64,000 nt of DNA from Aporrectodea caliginosa. Taxonomy: Eukaryota; Annelida; Clitellata; Crassiclitellata; Lumbricidae. The stretch is taken from assembly GCA_020284085.1 (NCBI GenBank), contig JACEVL010000161.1:830001-894000 (forward strand), given 5' to 3'. A program made the position numbers and the translations under genes. A model generated the notes under the pieces. The model searched no databases. It saw only the letters and a list, made by a program, of their open reading frames with translations, and was not told the DNA's origin. Each line of letters begins with the position of its first letter. Within the stretch, counting starts at the first letter, position 1. Shown one piece after another: positions 22,110 through 32,830 of the stretch.

Positions 22110-22349
22110 GGGGCGCGGTGGAATAGGGGTATGTTCGGTGCCTTGCAGCTGGAGGGTTGGGGGTTCGAATCCACCTCAGAGCCGCCGCGTAGGGACCCTG
22201 GGCAAGTCCTTCACTCGCAATTGCTCATGCGCTTCGGCGTGAAACTCCGATTCAGCGTCCGCGCAGTAGTCGGGAGCGCCTCTGAATGGGCAATCTGGTA
22301 GAGGCGCTATAACAAGTGTTCAAATACAATACAATACAATACAATACGA
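22110..22349 (+). mobile_element. SINE family A, complete copy
   Basis: The tRNA-like head GGGGCGCGGTGGAATAGGGG contains an A-box-like segment, and GGGTTCGAATCCACC carries a perfect B box. The 3' third (GGGAGCGCCTCTGAATGG, AGAGGCGCTATAACAAGTG, AATAC tail) is shared with the LINE 3' end at 1935. Confidence 0.9.
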
Positions 22350-23850
22350 TTATACACACAAAGGACAAAACAGCAAAAGGCGCTACAAGTCTACATCGTG
22401 TTTTATCCTTCATGAATCGTGATCGGCAATGCAATTGTTGCCATTCATAAATTCTGTTCGTTTCGTCCAATAGGAGCGATGCGCTTCTTTATGATGGATG
22501 CGTATAGGGTTTCCTGTGCCGTGCTTTGCATTGTACACTAAATGCGAATAACTAAAAGCTCTTCATAACATAAATCCTTGTTCTGGTTTGTTCCAATCCG
22601 TTGCCAGAGAAGCGATGTGTCTCTGGTACATATGAAACAATGGCACAGATGTGTTTACTGACGTAGGCTATTTCAGAATTTCAGCTGAGGCGTCGATTTC
22701 ATTTCAAAGATAATTGGCTGAAGGATTGATTGGATAATGTCTGTATAGGCCTACAAAGCAATCTCGATATGTTGTTGATTCTCTACAACAATCAAATCAA
22801 CGTTGTTTAAATCCAGTCATGGTAACCCAGCTCATATAGAAGTAACATTCAGTTTGCCCACATTCGCATTTGAGAACTCTCTTAGAACAGGATTCAAGTA
22901 TACAACTTTTAATTTAGCTTTATAGAACGATTATCTATCCACTCCTAATTTGCACATAGGCAACTAAGATATACTTTACGTCAAGTAACTCTGAATCAAT
23001 CGATTGAATAAATATATATCTACATACATCTATGTGCATATATATATATTAATATAGGACCGTTCATGGCGTTGAATCTAATCAGGCTAATTAGTGCCGT
23101 TACTGCCGTATACGGTCGTACGTTAATTCACCCGAAAGCCATTATTACGTGTAAAATTGCAAGATGCTGTAGGACCTAATACTTTTTAATCGCTGGACGG
23201 ACTTTTTCACAAACTCACCGTTCAAATAATAAACACTAAATTACTGTCAAAAATGCATAAAAGAGTATGTGTATATTTTATATATTGATATATGGGGTTT
23301 TCCAATACAACTGCTTCCATTCATTTGTTCTAATTATTATTACGCCCAATTCGATCGAGGTGCCTCTATGCGACGAATGACTTTTGTTTCCAATTCAGTG
23401 TTATTCACGCTGCATTACATGTAAATGCTCCACGCTTGTTTTGTTCGATTCCAATAACCCACGCGAAGATCGGGGTGCATGATACGACGAGTTTTCAGAC
23501 GCATCCTTATAGTTTATATAGTTCGGGCGCAGCCTAGCAGGTCCCATTCAATGATTAATCACTGTGCAAACCAACTTCGAAATGTTATTGATTTAGAAAC
23601 ACAGCGAATGAGTGTTGTTGTAATGCAGCCACGGTAACCTAGCATGCAGCATACATAGATTCTCCAATGAACGTAGACTAACATTCCCACAACCGGGTTT
23701 AGTTTTTGTAATATCGTAATCGTAATCGTAATCTCCAAACTTCTAAAGCGCCACTCGAAAGCCAAGCGCAGGGCACCAGCTTATTCAGCAGGTCTATTAG
23801 CAGAACTGACCTGGACTTGCCTTGCTTCACTAAAACTCGTTTTGCAATTC
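22350..23850. other. no gene recognised; lectin upstream region
   Basis: About 1.5 kb. The part 22880-22990 (TATAGAACGATTATCTA, CAACTAAGATATACTTTAC) resembles 17620-17690, so it belongs to the duplicated lectin 5' flank. (GTAATC)n at 23710-23735. No reliable TATA box could be assigned. Confidence 0.5.
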
Positions 23851-23853
23851 GAT

Positions 23854-23920
23854 ATGAAGTTCGCATATGCCTTGATTAAAGCGATTGAGATTCTTGGCAG
23901 CGTTTGGTTGTTTTCTCAAG
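23854..23920 (+). CDS. F-type lectin exon 1 (signal peptide), plus-strand gene
   Basis: A 67-bp exon encodes 22 residues (MKFAYALIKAIEILGSVWLF, SQ) plus one base, ending TCTCAAG|GTAAG. The leftover G joins the CT at the start of exon 2 (28542) to make an Ala codon, so phases agree. The hydrophobic 22-residue leader fits a signal peptide for a secreted lectin. Intron 1 is about 4.6 kb, of which 3.4 kb is the RTE-like LINE in the same orientation. Paralogues: 17770 (+) and 52365 (-). Splicing to 28542 is inferred from phase and paralogy and not from transcript data. Confidence 0.78.
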
Positions 23921-24369
23921 GTAAGACGATTCTATGGTCTTCGTTTACCATTATACGTTTTTCTGATACATTCTCGTTTCATTATAAATATGCCGCTGTC
24001 TCTGCAAGCCTCGCTTTTGAGGCCGTCCTGTCGCAGTATCTGTCTCGAAATCTGTCTTTGTTTCTCTCCGTATTATTGCTTCTATCTATCTCTGTCAGTG
24101 TACGAATCCCATCCACATCCTGCGTTCTGGAAGCAGTTAGGCCTAGTTTTCATGTCTCGGTTATTAATTGTTAACTTGGAAAATATCACCAATGAATGAT
24201 TGCACAGATGTATCCAATCTGTATCTAATGTTAGAAGGCATCAGTCGATTGTGTGATCCTATGAAAAACAACATTCCGGAAAGCCATTCCACAAGAAAGA
24301 GCAGAGGACCATGAGATCAGAAAGACTGGAAGACAGACGAAGGAGGATAAGCAATTAGAAAAAGGTAAT

Positions 24370-27300
24370 AAGCCCTACCTGCACCTCACCGTGGTGAGAG
24401 GGTGAACAGCCAAGTAGGGGATAGCCTGGTGGGACTATACCATCAGTGGTGAAGACCTTGGTCGAAGACCTTGGTCGAAGAACCACCTTGGGCGTTTCGC
24501 GAGGTGGGAAGGCTCACCAGGAACCCTGAAACAGCTGGCCAACGCAGGAGGCAGGTGTTGGAAGGACACCTCAGACCGGAAGAGGCCAGAATGGCCCAAC
24601 GATCTCCTTACCCTACCAGGAGAGGACTGGTCACCGCCTGGCAAGAGACCAAGAAACTCTAACAAAATGAACACAAGAATAAAGATTACAGATAACGACG
24701 TTAACGGGGCTCCCCCGAAGATACGGAGGAGCACCGCGTCCGGCAGGAACGGAGGAGGGAACCGGGCCGTTCAGGTCGTCATCCCGAGAAATCCCGGAAC
24801 CCAGAGGGAAAAAGGAGATACAAAAGATCAGATATTCACTAGTAAGGAAACCCTGTTCGTGGGAACATGGAACGTGAGAACAATGTATGCAGTGGGACAA
24901 CTGGACATATTACTGCATCAGATCAGAAAGCTGAGATGGAGCGTCATGGGAATAGCAGAGACGAGATGGACGGGGACAGGAGAGATGAACAAAGGTGACC
25001 ATAAGATCATATACACAGAAAGAGAGGACGGGAAGCATCAAGAAGGAGTAGCGCTGATCATGGACAAGAGAGCGACCAGAGCCCTGATAGGCTACACAAC
25101 GAGGGGGTCACGACTCATCAAAGCAAGATTCAGAACGGCGATGGGAAAGACGACGATCATCCAAGTGTATGCACCAACAACGACCTCAACAGAGGAAGAG
25201 ATAGAAGACTTCTACGAGAACCTACAAGAAATGATACAGGATATACCGAGTCAGGAGATCCTGATCATAATGGGTGACTTCAATGCGAAGGTGGGGAAGG
25301 ACTGGGAAACGTGGAAGGGAGCATTGGGAAAATTCGGATATGGAGAGGAAAATGAGAGAGGCGAAAGATTGCTAAATTTCTGCACGAGCAACAACCTAAG
25401 AGTCATGAACTCGGCATTTCATCAAAAGAAGGACTGTAGGAAATGGACGTGGGAGTCGCCAGACGGTAAAACCAAGAACAGAATTGATTACATCATAGTT
25501 AACAACAGATGGAGGAGCAGTGTAACAACCTGCAGAACATACTCAGGACCGGATGTAGCGTCAGACCATAAACTAGTAATGGCAGGTATACGCATAAAGT
25601 TAAAAACAGCAAGAAGGTATGGAAAAATAAGAAGATACGACGTGGAAAAACTAGAGGATACAGAAATGAAACAAAGGTACAAGGAGGAACTAAGAAGGAA
25701 ATGGACGAAAGCCAAAGAAGAAGAGGAGAGAGCTGAGAACTCCGTGGAGGGAATATGGAAAGAGATCAGAGAAATCTACAACGAGACAGCAAAACAAGTT
25801 CTGGGTTACAGAGAAACAAGAAAGAAGAAGCCGTGGATAACGCAAGAAGTGCTTAACCTAAGTGACAAAAGGAAGGAACTAAGAAGGACCAAAACGGGCA
25901 ACGAAGGAAACAGGAAAAGATACAACAAATTAACTAGAGAGATCAAGAAGAAGGCAAAGAAATGCAAAGAACAATGGATAGAGGGAAAATGCACAGAGTT
26001 GGAGCATAGAGCGGAGAGACAAGATACCAGGGGATTGTTCAGGATGGCGGAGGAAATATGTGGCACGGTGAGCAGCGGATCATCAGAAATCAGAAGCAAG
26101 GATGGGAAAAAGATAGAGGACAGGGACGAGATCAGGGGACGATGGAGAGAACACTTCGAGGAACTGTATAACGAAGAGAACCCAACGGACATCACGGTCT
26201 TGGAGGAAATGCCACAGAATAGCAACCGGGATAGGCTAGGTCACATACTCAGAGGAGAAATAGAAGAGGCGATAAACAACCAAAAAAAGAGGAAAGCACC
26301 GGGGGAAGACAACATCACAGCAGAAATGATCAGGGAAGGAGAGGAGTGCTCGGTGGAAATGATGCACACTCTGTGCAACAGGATATACCAAGGGAAGAAA
26401 TGCCCGGAGGACTGGGGAAAGGCGATCATAGTCCCCATACACAAGAAAAAGGACAAAACCATCTGCAGCAACTACAGAGGAATTAGCCTCCTGAGCGTGC
26501 CTGGGAAGGTGTACACCAGAGTCCTGCAACAACGACTACGGAGGTATGTGGAGGAAATAGTAGGAGAGGAGCAGGCGGGTTTCAGAAGAGGAAGGGGAAC
26601 AGTAGACCAAATAATATTCACAATTAGGCAACTAGCGGAGAAATACTATGAAAAGAATAAGGTGATATATAACAACTTTATAGACTTCAGACAGGCTTTT
26701 GATAGCATCTGGCAGCAGGGGCTATGGAGAGTGATGAGGAATTATGGAATACCAGAGGAGCTAGTGGAGCTACTAGAGGACCTATATAGCAAGACGGTAA
26801 GCGCAGTGAGAGTAGATGGGGAGCTAACGGAATGGTTTCGTGTGCAGGTTGGAGTAAGACAAGGCTGCGGTCTATCCCCATACCTATTCAACCTGATATT
26901 GGAGGCAATGATGGACATAGCGCTGGCAGATACAGAAATAGGGGTGAGAATTAATGGAACAATAGTCAACAACCTAAGATTTGCAGACGACATAGATCTG
27001 ATGGCGGAAAGCGGAAGCCAACTGCAGGAACTAACGACCAGGGTACATGAAAGTAGCAAAAGATTCGGGCTTAAGATCAATGGAGAGAAGACCAAAACAA
27101 TGACAATTGGTAAGGAAAAACAAAAGATAAACATCACCCTGGAAGGAGAGGAGCTGGAGCAGGTGACAGAATTTGTGTACCTGGGGGGCGTAATTACGGA
27201 GGACGCGGAGTCGACAAGGGACATAAGGAAAAGAATTGGGCTGGCGTCAGCAATGTTTGGGAAGCTGAGGAAACTATGGAGATCAGGCAACATCTCAACA

Positions 27301-27793
27301 AGAACAAAAACCAAACTATACGAAACACTGGTGATACCGGTCCTCACGTATGGAGCAGAATCTTGGTGCATGAAAAAGGAGGACGAGAGAAGACTCCTGG
27401 TGGCGGAGATGGGATGGCTACGAGGACTACTGAATAGATCACGAAGAGAAAAGATACGGAATGAGGTGACACGAGAAGAACTGGGACAGAAGGAAACGGT
27501 AGTGGAAAGAATAAAGAAACGAAGACTAATATGGTATGGACATGTGATCAGGATGGAAAACGTAAGAATGCCGGCAAAGGCGCTGCACGGAGAGGTGGAG
27601 GGAACGAGGAGCAGAGGACGTCAGAAGAAAAGATGGATAGATAACGTACTGGAAGACATAGAAGACAGAGGATGGGACTTAAGAAGGGCAATAGAACTCG
27701 CAAGAGACCGACCGAAATGGAGAAGTTTTGTTAGAGCCTCATCGTCAGCGAATACTTGACGGAGGAGAAAGAAAGAAAGAAAGAAAGAAAGAA
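24370..27793 (+). mobile_element. RTE-like LINE, apparently full length
   Basis: The element has a roughly 300-bp leader (CCTGGTGGGACTATACCATC type), one 1030-codon ORF, only about 15 bases of 3' UTR and a (GAAA)n tail: the compact design of RTE-clade LINEs. It is flanked by TAAT at both ends (24366-24369 and about 27794-27797), though a 4-bp duplication beside an A-rich tail is ambiguous. The paralogous lectin intron at 18.26 kb is the uninterrupted target. The leader contains a short direct duplication, GAAGACCTTGGTC twice at about 24452-24478. Confidence 0.93.
24667..27759 (+). CDS. LINE endonuclease-reverse transcriptase polyprotein
   Basis: The 1030-residue frame is uninterrupted. Residues about 65-300 are an apurinic-type endonuclease: GTWNVRTM, AETRWTG, MGDFNAKVG (about 202) and SDHKLV (about 299). 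A Lys/Glu-rich linker follows. Reverse transcriptase spans roughly 590-830: NYRGISLLS, EQAGFRRGRGTVDQI, FIDFRQAFDSI, RQGCGLSPYLFN and FADD (about 772), all catalytic residues visible. The C-terminal part has VYLGGVIT, LTYGAESW and RLIWYGHVIRM, common to RTE and related LINEs. The product nicks target DNA and copies its own RNA at the nick. With intact motifs and a nearly clean insertion site it may still be active. Clade (RTE rather than a neighbour such as Proto2) is from memory of motif style. Confidence 0.95.
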   Translation: MNTRIKITDNDVNGAPPKIRRSTASGRNGGGNRAVQVVIPRNPGTQREKGDTKDQIFTSKETLFVGTWNVRTMYAVGQLDILLHQIRKLRWSVMGIAETRWTGTGEMNKGDHKIIYTEREDGKHQEGVALIMDKRATRALIGYTTRGSRLIKARFRTAMGKTTIIQVYAPTTTSTEEEIEDFYENLQEMIQDIPSQEILIIMGDFNAKVGKDWETWKGALGKFGYGEENERGERLLNFCTSNNLRVMNSAFHQKKDCRKWTWESPDGKTKNRIDYIIVNNRWRSSVTTCRTYSGPDVASDHKLVMAGIRIKLKTARRYGKIRRYDVEKLEDTEMKQRYKEELRRKWTKAKEEEERAENSVEGIWKEIREIYNETAKQVLGYRETRKKKPWITQEVLNLSDKRKELRRTKTGNEGNRKRYNKLTREIKKKAKKCKEQWIEGKCTELEHRAERQDTRGLFRMAEEICGTVSSGSSEIRSKDGKKIEDRDEIRGRWREHFEELYNEENPTDITVLEEMPQNSNRDRLGHILRGEIEEAINNQKKRKAPGEDNITAEMIREGEECSVEMMHTLCNRIYQGKKCPEDWGKAIIVPIHKKKDKTICSNYRGISLLSVPGKVYTRVLQQRLRRYVEEIVGEEQAGFRRGRGTVDQIIFTIRQLAEKYYEKNKVIYNNFIDFRQAFDSIWQQGLWRVMRNYGIPEELVELLEDLYSKTVSAVRVDGELTEWFRVQVGVRQGCGLSPYLFNLILEAMMDIALADTEIGVRINGTIVNNLRFADDIDLMAESGSQLQELTTRVHESSKRFGLKINGEKTKTMTIGKEKQKINITLEGEELEQVTEFVYLGGVITEDAESTRDIRKRIGLASAMFGKLRKLWRSGNISTRTKTKLYETLVIPVLTYGAESWCMKKEDERRLLVAEMGWLRGLLNRSRREKIRNEVTREELGQKETVVERIKKRRLIWYGHVIRMENVRMPAKALHGEVEGTRSRGRQKKRWIDNVLEDIEDRGWDLRRAIELARDRPKWRSFVRASSSANT

Positions 27794-27869
27794 TAATTAA
27801 ATTGAGAACAAAATGACGCAAGCGACTAAGCAGAACGGACAGATACAGGGAGTCATCTCCGGCAAATTC

Positions 27870-28540
27870 CATTCGTAAATCTGCCCTACTGTATAAATTA
27901 TGTAGCTTTAAGATGCTTTAAAGCGAAGCATAAGGTGATATACAAAGACTATCCAATCTTGATTTCTGCCAAATCAGCTGAACCAGAAAGTATGAAATAC
28001 CCAACGCAGTGACTGAGATCGGCGCTGGTGATACCAACGGAACGATAACTGCCAGCGGTCAGTGACTGCGAATTCAGGCATGAGTCATTTTAAAGAACGG
28101 TTTGGACAGCGTTTGTTCAAAGAAACATAGAACTACAATTTTTATCCTTCATGCCATATTATGGTTGGAAGATAAAGATAACAAATAATGATGATTTAAC
28201 CTGATGTTGGCTTAGGTAGGATATACAGTGAACATAAGATTGGTTGCATGCAGGCATTGATAAACTCTGCTCATGACTGTTTTGCTTGAATGTAAATCGC
28301 AGGTTTTCTTCATGAATATTAAAGTCTTCAAATATGGCTGAGAAGATTCCACAGTCCATCATTCATTCCCAGATTGCTTGTGTGTCAATCAATCGGTGAA
28401 TGAGTGATGGACGATGGACTCTTCTCAGCTATGCCTGTGAGTGTTATGTAAAGTGCACGAGCAGAAGATCAACTGCCAGTCGTTACAGGGCTTGCTTTTT
28501 GAACTTAATGAAGTTCAAAGATCGAATTGTTTTTACAACA
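27870..28540. other. lectin intron 1, 3' part
   Basis: From about 28190 to the exon 2 acceptor the sequence is the inverted paralogue of 48400-48840 (GATTGATTGACA.., GAGTGATGGACGATGG, GAGCAGAAGATCAACTGCCAGTCGT in pieces). Open frames here run into exon 2 but are intronic by comparison with the acceptor. Confidence 0.6.
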
Positions 28541-28541
28541 G

Positions 28542-28787
28542 CTGCTGCTGATTCCGTGGAGGTCAGACTGAATCTGATTGGACGAACAGCAACGCAGAGT
28601 TCCACGTATCTTAACGCTTATGCTTGTCTCGCCATCGACGGCAACTACGACACGGACTACTACGCAGGATCTTGTGCTCATACGAATGACCTAGGCCCTC
28701 CAAGTGGAAGGAGCTGGTGGCGCGTCGACCTCGGTCAGCCGGTCAAAGTTGAAAGGGTCGTGCTCGTTAACCGTGGCAATGATTGTG
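28542..28787 (+). CDS. F-type lectin exon 2 (N-terminal half of the fucolectin domain)
   Basis: An 82-codon exon lies between a TTTTTACAACAG acceptor and a GATTGTG|GTAAGC donor. It encodes LNLIGRTATQSST, CLAIDGNYDTDYYAGSCAHT, SWWRVDLGQPVKVERVVLVN and RGND. This is the N-terminal half of an F-type lectin (eel fucolectin / tachylectin-4 / pentraxin-1 N-terminal fold, a calcium-dependent fucose binder). The His of CAHT and the Arg of WWRVD are in the places of the known sugar contacts. Exon 1 at 23854 joins in phase. No counterpart of exon 3 (present at 46550 for the minus gene) was found before the opposite-strand exon at 30402, so this gene appears truncated, or exon 3 is elsewhere. Such lectins serve innate recognition. 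Confidence 0.85.
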
Positions 28788-29009
28788 GTAAGCGACAAAG
28801 TACCTTTGATGCAAGTGTGGGAAGAGAGGGCATTACCACTCTCCCTTATACGCAGAACGCGGGGAAACGAAAAACTGGGTTTCCTGGATTCATTCATGCT
28901 TTCCATCATCATCATCTTCACCAACACCACCACCGCCACCCACACTACCACCAAACTCATAAAATCATTATTCTTATCATCATTTTCAGTAATATCAATA
29001 TCATTAGCT

Positions 29010-29092
29010 ACACCGACCACCACCACCACCACCACCACCACCACCACCACCCACCACCACCACCACCACCACCACCACCACCACCACCACAC
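29010..29092. repeat. (CCA)n microsatellite in lectin intron 2
   Basis: About 80 bases of ACC triplets. The minus-strand lectin has (GGT)n at 47920-48060 (also ACC when read in gene orientation) at the same place after exon 2, so the tract predates the duplication. Confidence 0.95.
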
Positions 29093-29099
29093 TGTCCTT

Positions 29100-29919
29100 C
29101 TTCATCAACACCATGAGCGTCATTTTAATCGCAGCGAGGATGAGAGATACAAAAATGATCTATATCAAGTGCCAAGACAATAATAAGGATGACAATTATT
29201 ATACCAATATCAATACTAAGCTTAATTGTATTTTTTATAATTATATTAGCTGACAAACTATTTTGATACTCTGCACGATACTTGATTACCTTAAAGCGTC
29301 ATATTATATCTATTGTGAGATAACATGACCTATCCCTGCATATACATGTAATTACGCATGTAACTTTTTTGCACTTCGCATTCAGTTTTTCCTCAGTGAC
29401 CAAATTTATCACATAAACAGTTTCAACTCTCTACCAAATATCAACAGTCGTCACACACTGAACGCCTAGCATCAGTTCTACTATACAAACAAAATGTACA
29501 TAGACCAGATACATATAGGCTATGTGTATTTAGAACTGGTTTAAGCGTATGTGACTGTCTCTCACTGTGTCATTTACATCAACAGTCTTTCAAAAGTTAC
29601 CCATCGAAGCTCTTAGTAATATCTCATCGGCTACGTTACATACATTACGAAAAATTACACTGCGTTACATCACATCACAGCAAGTCAAGAACCGGTCACC
29701 TTCTTCCAGTATAAAGGATCATCAAGAGCTCAGCTGACACAACAAACTCTCAGTGCTAAGTTTTTGGGTTTTAATCCAGCTTTGTTGCCTGAAAAATTGT
29801 CAATTTTAACCCATGAGGAACTTTTTCAGAAGTAGCGAGGTATGCAAAAATATTGTTTTTTTAAATTACAAACTGACATTGCAACGTAATTTGATGCAGG
29901 GTATCGTATGGATATATTA

Positions 29920-29963
<44 letters not shown>

Positions 29964-30270
29964 GTGTGTGTGTGTGGTTATTATTATTATTATTAGTATT
30001 ATACAAAGTGCGTAATTTTCAATGTTCTCCCCAAAAATCTAATAACCAGTCTCAATCATTAAAAACCTCTCTTGCCAGATGGGGCAAGGTTGTGATTAAT
30101 TTGCAAGTTGCTCTTAGAAAAAATACCCGCACTATGCTTATTAAAATTATCCTCAAACAGCAGGTAATAGAATATTAGAATCGGTATAGCACTTCAATAA
30201 AGAAACTTTTAACGCCGATTTGATGAAAAAGATGTGCAAAGCATTTTTACTGGTTTCGTTTTTTCCGTAA
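29100..30270. other. no gene recognised; (TTA)n and a segment shared with 38.2-38.6 kb
   Basis: TTA triplets at 29930-29990. From about 30000 to 30340 the sequence parallels 38200-38620, including CAATAAAGAAACT(T/C)TTAAC with a possible polyadenylation signal and TTTGATGAAAAAG. Short open stretches before the AATAAA differ between copies, so a terminal exon is not supported. Confidence 0.4.
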
Positions 30271-30401
30271 CGTCATTGCACGTCCCTCCTAGAGTCGTGG
30301 GAACCAACCCATACCGCCCCCTTGTATACGTTTACGAAAACGAACATACTGTAGATTAAAAGACATAATATACGCTTGCTCAATTTGCGCAGCATCCTTA
30401 C

Positions 30402-30590
30402 GTAGAAGTTGAAGTCGAACGTGTAGTCAGGACCTAGCTTATTATACCCACAGCATGTGGCTGTGGGAGATCCACCAGATGGAAACTCCACGTTGTACGG
30501 TGTGACACTGACACGGACGTATGGGTCCCTACAAAGCGCCGAAGGCGTTAAGCCAACCAAGCAGAAGAACAAAAAACGGCTGACTTCCAT
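30402..30590 (-). CDS. secreted-family exon, copy C
   Basis: A 63-codon exon preceded by the acceptor TTTTCTGCTCTCAG, starting ATG and ending NFY|GTAAGG. It encodes the leader MEVSRFLFFCLVGLTPSALC, then VRVSVTPYNVEFPSGGSP, ATCCGY and DYTFDFNFY. Compared with copy E it differs at many middle residues, but the last dozen codons are almost identical. Full discussion is under 38661-38849. Confidence 0.7.
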
Positions 30591-30736
30591 CTGAGAGCAG
30601 AAAATATAACCACATACCGATTTTTTTGGCCTGCTAGAACCCGAAGCAAGGCTATTACCACTTGAATTCTATTCTTTGTAACCTGTGCAATAAGAATGCA
30701 AACTTCGGGAAGCGCAGCTACATTATTAGCGCAGAG

Positions 30737-31278
30737 TAGAGAGTGACATGTGGAGACAATCTCGTCCCCATCCCGCCCCGCAACAAGTAAGTCTTCCCCA
30801 TCCCCGCCCAATCCCGCAGGGTTTGTCCCCATCCCCACCCCATCCCCGCAGGTTTTCTCCCCATCCCCACCCCATCCCCGCAGGACGACATCACATTCCC
30901 CGCAAAAGTTTACACCAATTAAAATTTAAACAATAACATATTTTAGCTTACAAAGCTATTTGTATTGCAGACTGCATTAGTCTGTTATTATCTTATCGAC
31001 AGTTTGCATTAACCAAGTCTTGACCATTTCTGACTAGAAGGCTTCAGAAAATAAAAAATCTCCTTATCAGTTCTCAAGTTCTTAACATCACCCGGGTTTC
31101 TTGCCGGCTCATTCCCCATTACCGCGGTATTACCGCGAGAGTAAACCCCATTACCGCGGTATTACCGCAATCGTTGTCCCCATTACCGCGTATTACCGCA
31201 ATTGTTGTACCCAATACCGCGGGATTTACCGCGGTTATCGCGGTTTCCCCGCGGGGAAATTCCCAATGTCACTCTCTA
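30737..31278. mobile_element. hAT-type non-autonomous element, C-rich (542 bp)
   Basis: Inverted ends TAGAGAGTGACAT / ATGTCACTCTCTA with the exact 8-bp duplication GCGCAGAG (30729-30736 and 31279-31286). The same place in other blocks (about 4270, 39293, 42474) reads ATTAGCGCAGAGT without interruption. Left interior: repeated CCCCATCCCC. Right interior: repeated CCATTACCGCGGTATTACCG. The ends are not of the CAG type, so the superfamily is inferred from duplication length only. Confidence 0.9.
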
Positions 31279-31709
31279 GCGCAGAGTTAGGTGAGAAACC
31301 CGTAGGAGTCCAGGTGTTCAAAACTTATGCAGTGAACAAGATGTAGACCGAGTCCTGGGGCAGACAAAAAGGAGTCACAAGCATCGGTTGGAGTGGCAAG
31401 ACGTGCTCCCATACAAAAAGGAGACAATCAAATCGAAAGAATTCCAGATACGCCAAATGAGACTAACTATGCACAAAGTTGAAAATCGTGATCGACTGCG
31501 TCAAAGGCAGCATTAAAATTAAACAGAGCCAAAGGACATGCAGCTGAAACCTATCAATGGCTAGATTTATGTTTGAAATCTGGCGAATTATGAAGGGCTT
31601 AGCGAAGTGACTTTCCAAAATTTCTTATTTTGCATGTAGTGTCACTGTATAATCAGAAATTGTTTAATTGATTTTAGACTAAGCTGCCACGTTATTACAT
31701 AGACTATAT

Positions 31710-31934
31710 GGGGCGCGGTGGTGTAGGGGTATGTTCGGGGCCTTGCAGCCGGAGGGTTGCGGGTTCGAATCCACATCAAGCCGCCGCGTATGACTCTGGG
31801 CAAGTCCTTCACTCGCAATTGCTCATGCGCTTCAGCGCGAAACTTTGATTCAGTGTCCGCGCTGTATAGTCTAGAGCGCCTCTGAGTAGAAATCTTGAAG
31901 TGGCGCTATAACAAGTGCTCATACATACATACAT
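31710..31934 (+). mobile_element. SINE family A, complete copy
   Basis: Head GGGGCGCGGTGGTGTAGGGG, B box GGGTTCGAATCCAC, then the shared LINE-like end GAGCGCCTCTGAGTAGAAAT, GTGGCGCTATAACAAGTGCT and a (CATA)n tail. Blocks at 4.70 and 42.90 kb show the uninterrupted site (ATTACATATACCAT..TAGCCTATATC). Confidence 0.9.
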
Positions 31935-32042
31935 ATAGCCTGTATCATACTTTAGGTTTCCCACGAAATCAAATTTCGGAGACCAGCACACTTTGCGAGG
32001 TCAATCCAAAAATCAAGCATTGATGCTTCAACTTCAGTTATT

Positions 32043-32237
32043 TCATCCGTCAGCAGTTGCTCCATCGGTTCCAACCTTTGCAATACGACAATCCTGAGGG
32101 AAAGAGGTAGATTTGACACCAACCTGTCTTCTACAACCCATGACCGTAGACGTCTGTATCTGGCTATGAAAACTGATTCTCGACGATCGATGCAATGAAG
32201 CGGAACCGTCAGTTGAAGAGTCGACGTGGAAAGTAGC
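32043..32237 (-). CDS. conserved reading frame, possible second exon (block 3)
   Basis: 65 open codons after GGACAG|G: FHVDSSTDGSASLHRSS, SFHSQIQTS, RRQVGVKSTSFPQDC, then a diverged end and TGA. A second frame on the same strand (31952-32320, with SVFIARYRRLRS and RNLISWET) is also open here but is broken by stops in blocks 1, 4 and 5, so the first frame is better supported. See 4827-5045 for the reasoning and doubts. Confidence 0.3.
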   Translation of the reverse strand, partial: ATFHVDSSTDGSASLHRSSRISFHSQIQTSTVMGCRRQVGVKSTSFPQDCRIAKVGTDGATADG

Positions 32238-32299
32238 CTGTCCTGGTCTTTGGAGAGACGCTGCTTATATGCCATCCGTCGCAGACTGAATAAACTTCC

Positions 32300-32830
32300 A
32301 TGGTGGTATCTGGTAAGCACATGCTAAGATGACAGATGCAACCGTGTACAGGAAAGTACACAATCACTTTGCAACAACAGCAACATAATCAATCGATATT
32401 TTAATCACGAACACGAATTATTGCGTTTTGAGGAAGTGCTGTTTAAACTTTTAGTAATTTATGTTCTATTTGTTCTAATATTAATACGAAAGTCCTTACA
32501 ATGGCACTGCGTCTTAATAGCCATCAATTTAGAATTGACTCGCAATGCTCATGAACTGCGCAGGTGGCATATGCCACGTCATGTCAGGTTGACAAATGAA
32601 CCTGAAACTCCACAATCCCTTTGAACAACAGAAGCATCATCATCTATTGATGTTTTAATCACTGACATGAATTGTTTATCGACGAAACGCTGTTTGAACT
32701 TTCATAATATTATGTTTTGTTTCTTAACTTAAAATAAATTATTAATAAGCAAGTCCTTTACAACGACCCTACATCTTTACATCCATCAAAGGAGAATTGA
32801 CTGGCAATGCCCATAAACCATAGATATGTT
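32300..32830. repeat. local tandem repetition of the block end (about 3 imperfect units)
   Basis: CCTGAAACTCCACAATC/GAAAGTACACAATCACTTT, ATTTTAATCAC(G/T)GACA and AAGTCCTTACAA recur at roughly 250-bp steps. One unit carries a perfect TGGCATATGCCA (32565-32576). Confidence 0.55.

Noticed and set aside
26742..27371. 209-codon minus-strand frame inside the LINE
   Set aside because: Antisense shadow of the reverse-transcriptase ORF; compositionally driven by purine-rich coding sequence.
24667..27759. Host gene annotated as craniofacial-development-like endonuclease
   Set aside because: The same protein continues into reverse transcriptase; such annotations usually derive from LINE endonucleases.
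29813..30178. 121-codon plus frame ending before AATAAA, as a terminal lectin exon
   Set aside because: Half of it is (TTA)n translation and the rest is not conserved in the paralogue at 38.2 kb; no F-type lectin C-terminal motifs.
31952..32320. 122-codon minus-strand protein in block 3
   Set aside because: Open only in this block; the same frame carries several stops in blocks 1, 4 and 5, while another frame is open in all of them.
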